This document shows positions 44,801-55,037 of a stretch of DNA of 64,000 nt, in pieces; the stretch's first letter is position 1, and each line of letters starts with the position of its first letter. Location of the stretch: NCBI GenBank assembly GCA_023105745.1, contig JALGQZ010000008.1:44327618-44391617 (forward strand), read 5' to 3'. Both the position numbers and the translations under genes were made by a program. The DNA comes from Austropuccinia psidii (lineage: Eukaryota; Basidiomycota; Pucciniomycetes; Pucciniales; Sphaerophragmiaceae). The notes beneath the pieces are model-generated. The model was not told the origin of the DNA. It did not search any database and saw nothing but the letters and a program-made list of their open reading frames with translations.

Positions 44801-46639
44801 GGCACTTCAAAACAATCATTTGTCAAATTTTTCCTAGATTTTCAGATTCCTATTTGAACCTTGATTTTATAAATCCCTCTATGCACCAAGCACAATAAGC
44901 ATCAAGCTCTTGTTGAATTTAGTATAGGAATGTGAACTATAAGTAATGAAAATCATTCAAAAGTTTAGGAAAAATATTGAGGTTTTGACATGATTCCCAC
45001 CTTTACCTTTTTGAAATTGACCTTTTACTTTTGATTTTTCAGTGCAAAAACTTGAATTTCTGTTCCTTTAAAGACTAATAATAGCATCAATTAAATATTA
45101 GAAATTAATAATTGTATATCACTAAGAGGTATTATTAGGTTATCTGTAAATGTTTTGATCTTTCCAGAGAATTATTAAATTTTAAGTAAAGGTTTCCTCC
45201 TATAATTTCCAAGCCATCTAGATTCAAATCCTCCTGAGCCCATCAAGATTTGTAATAAAGTCCTTCCATTGTCATTTGATAACTTCCATAAGGCTTATTC
45301 CAGTAAGAATTTCTTATATTTCCTTTTGTTGAAATAATGGTTAGTAATTCCAAGAAGTCAACATTTGTAAGTCTTGATAAATGTAGTTCTGAAATATATT
45401 GGCATTGAATTGTTGGTGAATCTAGCTCATAAACACTCAGTTCTTGAAATGTTATCATTTGAAGTATGACATCATATTGTTCTCCCTAACTCTCCAGTAT
45501 GTTTGGTTGTATTTCATTTTGATTCTGGGTGTCATTTGTTAATATAAATGTAATTTATTTATTTTGATTAAATAAATAAGTTGTTTTTGAAAGTGAGATA
45601 GTGGAAAAATAGCATAACTTTTCATATGAATAATAAAATTAATATTTTATTTCATTTTAAAGATTGGGTCTTAGAATGGTAGGTCCAGATAGCCTTTTTT
45701 GTATTTTCTGATGACTCCCCTTCTTCTAGGTCTTAAAATATTCTTCCTTGCTTAAATTTATCTTTCCAATATACATTATTTTGTTGATATTAAGTCAAGT
45801 AATCTTCTGATTATACCAATTTCCCTTCTTGTAGAACTATTTTCATTCCTGGTTTGATACTGCTTTTAATATCTCTATATACATTACATATTCAGTAGCT
45901 ATGGAACTTGAATTTTCCAATTATTTAACTTTTATTTTTGCCAATGGCTTGCTCATGTCATCTTTTGGTTCTTTATTCATTAAATTTTTCTCAATATAAA
46001 TAATTTACCTAGTTTCTTCCTGAAATAAAATGAAATAATTGTTTGCGATTCATAAGGCACTTGATTCAGGTGGCTGGAGATCTATTATAGATTTCTTCTG
46101 TGGGATTTCTCCTTCATTCAATGAACTCAAGTGCTAGCCATTTCTCTGGGTATTTTATTGCCATATTCAAATTTATTCTCATCTTTAGTTCCTATTTAAT
46201 TTTTTTAACTGCTTCACTATATTATAACTTTGGCTTATTTTCTGCTATCTCTTCCCCTTTTAAATAACTATATAATTTAGGTGTAATAATTTCTTTTGAT
46301 GAAAGTGATATGCTAGGATTTAATTAAGCTGCTATCTGATTGAAATTTTCAAATACAAAGAAATTTATGCACATTTTTTCTTCATTATCAAAAGTGACTT
46401 CAAGATTTTCATTTGACCAATTGGCTTCAAAGAGGTATTTTTTGATTTTGATGTGTGAAGGTTGATTTTTAATTCTGCTTTCACAGATATATCCTGAGCT
46501 GTAATATTCAATTCATTCTTTTCATCAAAAAAGCTGAGAGGGGTATTTTGTTTGGTACAAGGAGTATTGTTTCCAGTATTGTTGAAGATTTACTTTCTGT
46601 TTCCTAAGTTTCATTTCTTTTAGATGATTCTGCTTGATA
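44801..46639 (-). other. AT-rich stretch with decayed minus-strand retroelement sequence
   Basis: Only short open frames (longest 45243-45458, minus), which I do not recognise. Given J on its right and I on its left, it is probably retroelement debris, but no motif supports a specific assignment. Confidence 0.3.
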
Positions 46640-47957
46640 TATTCCCTATTTTCCAATTTCTAAGAAAGAATAAAGCTCATACCTCTTGGTGGAGAGATTT
46701 TCCAACCCATAGCTTGAGGGTTATGTATGTGTGAACATAATATTTGTCCATCCCCCTCTGGATAACTAACTATTTCTCCTAGCTTGTGTGAAAGTTTCAA
46801 TTTGAAATTATTATCTGCTAAAAAATGGTCTTGAAAGTATAATGTATACAGTTCCTTTGCTATGGATAAATGGATTTATTTTTCTTCTCCTGTTATTTTC
46901 ATAATATTTGGTATAAGGTATGAGAGTCTAAGCAAAAGTTTTGTAGGCCAACTGATTCCTCTGTGGTTCATATTAAGTTTCCTACTTGAAAGTGAGGCTT
47001 TTATTTCCTTTTTCCTCTGGTATTTTATTAATTTATGATCCAGTATCAGCCAATGAAGCTGTAAGGTAATATTCTCCTCCAATAAGTACTTCCACAAATC
47101 CAAGTGGGAATGAATAATATAACATTGGTATATAATAGTCCTTTAGCTTTAATGAAGGTAGGCTTTATTTAATATTTGATGCATTAACTGATTTCATCAC
47201 ATACTTTATTGGGTAGTTAAATTTTTTAATTTTTCAATAAAGGTTGGTGACATTGATAATATTTATTCAAGAGTAAGATTAATCTTTTGATAAAGCATTT
47301 TCATCATCACATGTTTAATTCTTGGCTTTGGTTTATTGACTGTATACTTTACTTTGTTATTTACTTCCATCTTTTGTGAATCCTGTTTTGGTATCTCCTT
47401 ATTCCCATCCTTGGAAATTATTTCAATATTTTCATTATATTTTTCCTTTTCCAATTGGGTTTTATTGTATTTTGTTGGAATCAAAACTCTTATTTATTCT
47501 TCTGCCTCATATTCCTCATGGTAGGCACCTGATAACTTCTTTTTGTAGGATTTTTGTGTCTCATATTATCCTCTTGCTGGATTTTTCTTCAAGTTTCCTG
47601 TCTTTCAGCTCTCTGTCTTGTCTGCACAAGTCCCACATTTATTTTTAGATTTTCATTTGCTTCTGATATTTGAGGAGGTTTCCAGTTTCCCCATTACTTC
47701 ATTTGAGCTATAGTTGCTGAATTATCATCTTTTTGATACTCAATTGGTTCTGTTTCTTGCTATTTTGAGGGTGGAGTCAATTCTTCTACCATTGTTTCAT
47801 TGAATTACTCCTTTTCTTTGGAAAAATGTCCAATCAAATCTTTTGAAGAAATAGGGCCTTCTGTTAGTACCTTCTGAAAATTTGGAAAAAGATACTTTCC
47901 TCCATGCTTCAAGAAAATTCTTTTCTTCAAGTCTTCTGTGAGATGATTAAGTCTTTT
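46640..47957 (-). pseudogene. J: family 4 gag-protease remnant
   Basis: Minus-strand segments. Gag-end-like NHLTEDLKKRIFLKHGGKYL and, later, NVGLVQTRQRAERQ (47590-47940) are followed by IGGEYYLTASLADTGS (about 47035-47080), with the retropepsin D-T-G. LNMNHRGIS and LADNNFKLKLSHKLGEIVSY then match a protease-region protein I recall from rust retrotransposons (memory, unverified). Frames shift repeatedly. G's LTR begins at 47958 and cuts it off. Confidence 0.5.
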
Positions 47958-49370
47958 TCTAAGACTGTGACTCATGACCAGAGAACAAGCATGACAGGCA
48001 AAATAACATAAAACAATGGTAGAGTAAAATACCACCAAAAAAAGAACTGAGCCAGAATATCTCATCAAAGGTATTAAAAGAAAAAGGAAAGACACCGCTT
48101 TCAAAAAACAAAACTCCCATAATTATAGGACAAAGGATAAAAAAGATATCCAGCCTCAAAGAAATTGCTGAGCATAAACCTTAATTTTCACCTCTCATCT
48201 AAATTTCAGAGAAAGAGGCTAAACCAAATCAAATGGGTATTCAAATTGAAGCTCTAAGTAATATGGAATGGTACTAGCCAAATTGAGCTAGCATAAAAAC
48301 TACAGAAGTTATGGCTAAAAACAAGACAAAGAAGGGTGAACAAAATATTAACCTCTCATCTAACTTCTACAGTTTTAGTCTGAGATACCTAAAGGGGGAT
48401 GTCGTTGGAAAGAGCAAAATCAGGGCTTCCTTATGGTACCATCACTTTCCTCATAGCAAACTAGAACAAAGGTCAAGGAGAAACAAAATCTATATGGGAT
48501 TTGAGAAATATCCATATCTGAATCTTGGGATTTAAAAGTGGTACAGCCTTTCCTTAATGAATGATAAACCTACTAAATGAGCTACCAGTGTTTAGAGCTA
48601 TTCCAGAGCTATAGAATGAACCATCTTTGAGCTCATCATCTTGAAAACTGAAAAAGTTATGGAAGTTTTAAGGTTGAAATCCCACAGTATAGTCAATACA
48701 CCTTTACTATGGGATGATATCCCATATCCTTGAATATGAGGTGTCAATTCTATGAAGGAGCCTGTGTATCCTTCAACACCTCATAGTTTGGTCTGTATGA
48801 GGTCACTATACAGTTTCTGTACAGTATTCTATGCATCATACATGTCAGAAGAGAGTTTTGTGGTCCCCAAATGGAAATTTTCACCTTGTATTTATGAAAG
48901 CTGCCCAGATGTGGTTTCAAAACCACATCTGAGCCCAATAATGGGTGTACAGGCTATTTGAAAGCCACAATACAGTCCTTGGAAGTGAAAATTCTTCACT
49001 CTTCCTACTTGAACAGGTCCAGAGGCTCTTTCCACCCAATTTCAGGATAAAAAGAGGCCTTTTCTCTGCCAAAAAGAGAATCCCCATCCTTCTCTTGAGT
49101 TCCTACATAATACAACTGTTTAAAAAAAGTTATAATCTTGGAAAATAATTAGGTATAGCCATAATCTTAGTTATTGTAGTCTCTCATTATAATAAATTAA
49201 TTGATAAAGCTGCACCCAGGTATTTAAATAGTGCTCACCACCACTATTCCTCAATAGTAATGGCCTTAAAATAATTATTAAACTATGTTTTTCTATTATT
49301 ATCCACATCAAATTCAGATTTAAAGCTTTAAATACCTTTATTATCACTTTATCATAGACTCTTCTTGACA
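47958..49370 (+). repeat. Element G 5' LTR
   Basis: About 1413 bp, homologous to the B LTRs. The start is decayed (TCTAAGACTGTGACTC against TGTCAGCCTGTGACTC) and the end reads CTCTTCTTGACA. Confidence 0.82.
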
Positions 49371-49389
49371 ATTTGGGGACCTGACCATG
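49371..49389 (+). promoter_or_regulatory. Element G primer-binding site
   Basis: ATTTGGGGACCTGACCATG follows the LTR and agrees with the sites of A, B and C. Confidence 0.6.
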
Positions 49390-49982
49390 TCATTAACATC
49401 AGTTTTGGACTTTTTTAGGTAAAAAGTGAGTAATATATCTTATTCTTATATTTAAATTACATTATTATCTTTTTTTGGTGTGTAAATAATGCTAATAAAG
49501 ATAATAATATATGAAATATTACATATTTTTTTTTCAGTGGTATATAATCATATACCATTATTCTTTTAAATTCATTTTTGATGTGGTTAGTTATACTTTA
49601 GATTCCACAGTTCTATTTGGGCATGTTTTTTTTATAAAAAAATCAACTCCCTGTGCTATTATTTCTTTTAAAGAATAATTCTGGACTTTAAATAACAGCC
49701 TCAGAGGCATGGTTGGACATATTACTAATTTTAACTGTTGATTAAAGAGCCACTTGTAGAATTATCTCTGTTAATTACAAAATAATCTGTGAAATATTTG
49801 GGACACAACAGTATACCATAAATCCACAAGACAGTATTTTTGATGTGTAATTTATAATTTCAATTAAGTATAATAACAAAGAGGTACAATACAAATACAT
49901 ATTGTACAAGAGGCCATTCTTAGGCATGTAAACAGCATATTAAGAGGTATTAACTGATATAAGCTCTCATTATCTGTTTCAG
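49390..49982 (+). other. Element G leader with candidate leader intron 49426-49982
   Basis: GTGAGT at 49426-49431 and TTTCAG ending at 49982 match the positions of the B signals (5369, 5944). No coding region. Confidence 0.4.
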
Positions 49983-51252
49983 TGGAAGAAAACTTCATAA
50001 AACTAGAGATCCAGTCACAGGAAAATACACCAGTGGCACCCTCAGACACAGCAATGCAGAAGGGAAAAGGGAAGAGGCACAGTGAAAGACTTATATCCAA
50101 CAAAAGGTGGACACCAATTGCCACTCAGAGTACTATAAAACCATAAACCTCTCCATCCATACAAGTTAAAATAACCTTGATACTTTTTACAGGGAAAATT
50201 ACTATAATTAACCAAGCTGTAGCCTCTAAAGGCAAGTTTCCTAAAGAAGCTGAAAACAAACTTGTACAAGGAACATTAAAAGGTAAATACCTTAGGAAAA
50301 TAAAGTTCTTTACTGCTTCCAAGCACTAATATCTCCGCTGTACACCTCAGGAACCTTGGAATCCCAAGGCCCCAGCCAAAGGACAGAAAAGGACTGTTCA
50401 GATACAAAGGATAAGGGGATGGAAACCATGGTGTATGACAGAACACTCAGGGAAATAGTTCCCAGGCTGACATTCAACTTCCAATTCAACAGGAACCTCA
50501 AACCAGAGGACTGGAAGGATATGGATAAAGTTCTTCAGCTCCACAACTCCTCAAATCTTTTCCCAATGGAGCATTCACAACAGGAGGTTAACTCTAGCTT
50601 CAAACTGGGAAGAACTTGAGGAAAGCTGCCAGAAGATATGTCTCAAAGACCTTATGGTAATCACCAAATGTTGGAATATCAACAGGCAGTTCAAGCTGCT
50701 GGAGAAAAGGTAAGCCAGGATAAGGAAGAATAAAGCCACTATCCAAGCTTTAGAAGAAGAATTGAGCCAGAAAGAGAATAGTTTTACTCCTTCAGTATCA
50801 CAAGGGGTAAACCAATTAGACTCCCCAGTGGATTCCCACCACGCAAGCACCAACTAATCAGGGGAAAGGAGTCACCATTCCTCACAATCCTAGGTAGTTT
50901 CCAGGAGAAGAAAAGAATAAGAGGGAAAGAACAAGACTTCTTTCAACCAAAGGAAGAAAGAGTCAGACCCAATTATTCAAAATCTGTTGACTCAGTGAAA
51001 GAAGTAGGCAAGAGCCATAAATAATTGTAAATACACCTGATAGAATCAGTACACCTACAATTAGAAATGATATTCCCCCTAAGAATGAACACAATTTTGT
51101 TACAACTGAGAGGAACATTAACAGCAATGAACTGTGGTTATAAATTTCCCAAGTTTCAGAAAAAACTCAAAAGAAGTTTGAAAAGATCCATGAAAACAAT
51201 TCAAGGTTACAAGAGCAAATAGCTTTATGAAAAAAAACTGTTAATACTCTTC
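49983..51252 (+). pseudogene. Element G gag, upstream part
   Basis: Exon 1 runs 49983-50282 (VEENFIKLEIQSQENTPVA…, one stop at KP-stop). Intron 50283-50350 follows, then exon 2 from 50351 within the open segment 50356-50619 (SQRTEKDC…FNRNLKPEDWKDMDKVLQLH). Further stops lie downstream. It runs into E at 51252. Homologous to the B and C gag. Confidence 0.72.
50283..50350 (+). other. Element G 68-nt intron in gag
   Basis: GTAAATACC at the start, CACTAATA about 20 nt before the end, TACACCTCAG at the end. Its length and phase are identical to those in B and C. Splicing joins …QGTLK to GTLESQG in frame. Confidence 0.8.
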
Positions 51253-52954
51253 TGTCACAACCACGAGTTTGACCCTCCTCCTTGATGGTTGTGGCAATCC
51301 AACCTGGAGCCAATTGGTCACGTCATATCATTCATGGCCAATTGGCCCCTTGGGTGTTCTATGGCTCTTACGCCATAACCCATTCAAATGGCCATATCCT
51401 GCCATCATTGGCCTCCCTGGCCAATTTCCATATCACCAACCCCCAGGCCTTTGTCTCTGATTTTGGGCCTGAGGGGGTCCTTTTGTCTTCTAGGGGCCTC
51501 CAGGCCCCCTAGCCATCTCCATCCAATCTGGGAACCCCCTTTTCATTAAGGGGGTTTAGGCCTAAATGGCCTTTTTGGGCCATGTAGGCCCCCTACGGCT
51601 CCTATAGCCCGTGGGCCATGATTCACGGTCCGTAGGCCATGTACCGTGGTCCGCAGGCCAATTAGGCCCCTTTTGGCCTAATCCAATGAGGCCAAAAGAA
51701 GACAAAGGGGGAAGCCATCTAGCTCCCAAGCCCAGGTGGGTCCCAAACCACAATTGGACCCACCTGAGCCAAAATTGGTCACCAATCCCATGGACCCAAA
51801 ATTGGCCAAAGACCCTCTGGACACCAATTTGGCCACAAATCCTGTAGGACCCATTTTTGGCCATGGACCACCATGAACCAATATCTCAGCCATGGCCTCT
51901 GGCAACCACCAGAGGCCACCAGGTTAGCTCAGTCAGCTTTCCCCCTAATTTAAGGGGAATTCTTTCCTTCCTCCATGCACTCTGTACTCAAGGTTGCAGG
52001 AGTGGTGCATATATGGTATTATATACCATTATGCACCATTTTTTCTCAGAAATATAATGGTGACGCTTTCAGGACCCATTTTCATCTTTCCATATCAAGG
52101 TATCAAAATCCAACGCCCATTTCGAAGGAGGATTATTCAGCTCATCAGTCTGACAAACTATGGCGGCAATCAGAAGACTCTTCAAGGATCCCAACCACCT
52201 GTATCTGCAGGAGTTGGGTTGGTGCATTATTCAGGACTATTCAAAAGGGGAAATTCCCAAGAGGTATTACATTATTTCAATCAGTTGTCAAGGCATAAAG
52301 TATTTCAATACTCCTTGGACAACTCAATTCATCCGTACAGGACTCATTCAATCAACCTGTATGGCCTAGGCCCAATTGGGGCATTTCACATTCCACTGTG
52401 TGAATTCCATCACACAGTTAAAATTTGAAGATGGCTAGAACTGTATTTCCCGATTCAGACAATACAGTCAATTGATTCACCTTCCAGGATCAATCTTTCA
52501 AGTTTTCACATATACCGGCCACCTTTCATCACCGGGGGACTTTTTCCCCAGTTCATTAATATATTGGATTTATTTTTATCTTTATTTTCTTTTACCTTAT
52601 TAAAGTTAAATACTGATAATCTTAAGTCAGTCATTAGCACCCTTTCTCTTTTTCTTCCTTGCCTATCAGTGGATATTGGTGGTCATATCCTTTACTAATT
52701 CCATTCCTTTTCTGGAAGGTTGAAATAGTGAGTTGAGGATTCACTTGGTTGGCTTCTTGGCCTTTGGCTTCCTTTATTATATTTGGCCTTTGGCTTCCTA
52801 TTCTTTTCTTTTGTCTTTGGCATACTTGTCTTTTCCATTCTTCTGCTTTAAAGAAATTAAATCTTTATTATTCCTTTATCTTTTGGAGCCCTCTAAGTGA
52901 GTTCTTGATTCCTGAGTGCCAGGCCCTCTTGCTTCCATAAGAGCCCCTGTGACA
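51253..52954 (+). repeat. Element E 5' LTR
   Basis: Starts TGTCACAACCACGAG and ends GAGCCCCTGTGACA. The U3 part (51290-51960) is dense in GGCC/TGGCC palindromes. CATATACC (about 52508-52515) lies 40 nt upstream of AGTTCATTAATATA (52550-52563), the predicted RNA start with one change from the consensus. Confidence 0.93.
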
Positions 52955-52955
52955 T

Positions 52956-52969
52956 TATATTAATTAACT
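52956..52969 (+). promoter_or_regulatory. Element E primer-binding site, complementary to its own LTR
   Basis: TATATTAATTAACT one base after the LTR, identical to D. It is fully complementary to AGTTAATTAATATA of the E 3' LTR (60712-60725) and 13 of 14 bases to the 5' LTR copy. Confidence 0.75.
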
Positions 52970-53667
52970 CATAATTCCTTTCATTCTATTCATTCATTAA
53001 TTCTTCAAAATTATGACTCTTTAACGCTTATGAATTTAATGATTCTTTGTCACCTCTCAATTTTCTCTCATTCATTCTTCATTCTGAAAATTGAATGCTG
53101 ACCCAATTTTTATTTTTTGTTATCTTTTTCAATATTAAGCTCAATCATCAATCTCATTTTTATCCTTCATTCAGGTGTCTTATCATTTTGATTTTCAAAT
53201 TGCTCATCAGAGTATTCAGACACGTTCTTTGTATCAGGATTCAATTTGATTTTTCTTGAAGAATTTTGATTTTCAGGAAGAATTCACTTGATAATTGATT
53301 TGATTGACTGATTTGATATAATTGACATTGAATTCAAGGAAATTGACTGACCTGAAGAGTTCTCATTGATTTTGCTGAATTTCACATCAAGAATTGACAT
53401 AAATTGATTTTGACTCAAGAATTCATTTGACTGATTGATTTTCTCTGCAAGATTTGATTTTTATTGATTTGATTGATTGACTTTATTGACTTTAAGATTT
53501 TCATTGATATTGATTTTTGACTTCAAGACTCATTTGAATTGGATTGATTGACATACCTGAAGATTTTAATTGATTCATTGATTTCCTCAAGATTTGTTGA
53601 TTCCGTACTTCAAGAAAGTTTTGATTCTTTTTATTTATTCATTTATTTCAACTTTATTCCTGAAGTC
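52970..53667 (+). other. Element E leader, low complexity
   Basis: Rich in GATT, TTGATT and GATTTGATT words between about 53180 and 53660. No gene. The ATG of gag at 53668 follows. Confidence 0.6.
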
Positions 53668-55005
53668 ATGCCTGTTGAACATTCACCTCCTGCAAGACAA
53701 ACCAGATCTCAGGCCAGAGCTCAAGCTGCTCTTAATCCAACTCCAAGAGTTCCTCTTGATGGCACCCCAGCAGTTCCTCAACTGAGGGCCCAATTGGATA
53801 GAGGACCCCGCATGGAAGGAGAAGCACCATCCAGGAAGGAAGGAAGAGGGCCAAGAAGATCAATTTGATTTTCAGGAGTGGTTGGCGGCTTTCCAGGATT
53901 TTCAAGAACCAGTCTCAAGGTTCAAGGTGAAGATGATGATGAGGAGGAGGAGAATTCTGTGGAAGAGGAAGAGTCTGATGGTACTGCAGGTGTTCCTGCT
54001 CCTGTGGGGGAATCCCAAAGTACTGGAGGGCCAACTCTAGCCCAGTCCGATCATCCTGTCTCTCATCAATCTGAACAATCTTTATTGGCCATTATGCAGC
54101 AGATGACTCAAATCACGGCCAATCTTCAAGCAGCTTCTTCTTCTGGATCATCAAGACCACCATCCTTCAAGACTCCATCTATGAAGGCACCAGAATGCTT
54201 TGATGGGACTCAGCCCTTCAAAGTCAGAAGCTTCCTTCAGTCATGCCAATTTATCTTTCATAATGACCTGGAAAACGTCTCTCAAGACAGAAAGAAGGTT
54301 CTTTATGCCACTTCATTTCTCATTGGTAGGGCTGCAAAATGGATTGAGCCTTATCTTTCCAATCTCACCAATCAAGACTCCAATTACCTTCTCAAACATT
54401 GGCTTTTATTTGAATCTCAACTCTTCACTCTATTTGGTGACCTGAATGAAGTCATAAAGTCTGAAGCAGAATTGGATTTACTAAGAATGAAGGAAGGGGG
54501 CCATGTTTCAATATACATAGCCAATTTCAGGAGTTTAGTTTCAAGAATTGGGGATTGGGGTGAAAGGGCTCTCATCCATCATTTCAGGAAGGGATTGCCA
54601 TCCAGGATATTGGATCAATTGGCCTCCCATCCTTCAAGAATTGATTCTCTCCAAGACTTAATGGACGTTACCCTGGATCTTGATACAAGGTACCATGAAA
54701 GGCAAAAGGAGAAGAATCACTATCAAGAGAAGAAACTTGAAGCCCAAAGATCAAGTACTTCTCATCCTCAAAATTCTTCAAGTTCAAGTCATAAGAAGAA
54801 GAAGAATTTTCAGAAGAGGGACAAGCCCCATTCTTCTTTGTTGAATAAAGATTTCAAGCTCATGAAATCTGAAAAAGAAAGAAGAATCAAAGAGGGTCTT
54901 TGTACCTATTGTGGTGGGAAGCATAGTCTTGAGTCTTGCTTCAAAAGACCTCAAAACAAGCTTACCCAACCGTCAGGCCAATTTCCCAGCCAGGGAAAAG
55001 CCTGA
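53668..55005 (+). pseudogene. gag: Element E gag with one nonsense codon
   Basis: Same 445-residue layout as D gag: [20 protein letters not shown] start, acidic stretch, Gag core ([20 protein letters not shown]) and zinc knuckle [13 protein letters not shown], which is CX2CX3HX4C. A TGA at 53866-53868 interrupts it after GPRRSI. The remaining 375 residues (53878-55005) are open. It ends in GCC TGA just after the slippery heptamer at 54993-54999. Homologous to D throughout with scattered substitutions. Confidence 0.88.
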
Positions 55006-55037
55006 GTAGAGACCATGTTGTGTTCAATGGTCTTCAC
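54993..55037 (+). promoter_or_regulatory. Putative -1 frameshift signal between E gag and pol
   Basis: G GGA AAA at 54993-54999 in phase with gag, spacer GCCTGA, then stem 55006-55015 with 55028-55037 and a 12-nt loop. A U-G pair of the D stem is C-G here, and one A/C mismatch is present. The pol frame is -1. Confidence 0.78.

Noticed and set aside
44801..46639. Host genes in the AT-rich stretch between I and G
   Set aside because: Only short open frames exist on either strand, with no recognisable domain, and the sequence on both sides is retroelement debris.
49380..49425. ATG just after the G primer-binding site as the gag start, spliced to 49983
   Set aside because: The phase does not fit: the exon would end in the wrong codon position for the gag frame. 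The ATG is absent in B and the C version is also out of phase.
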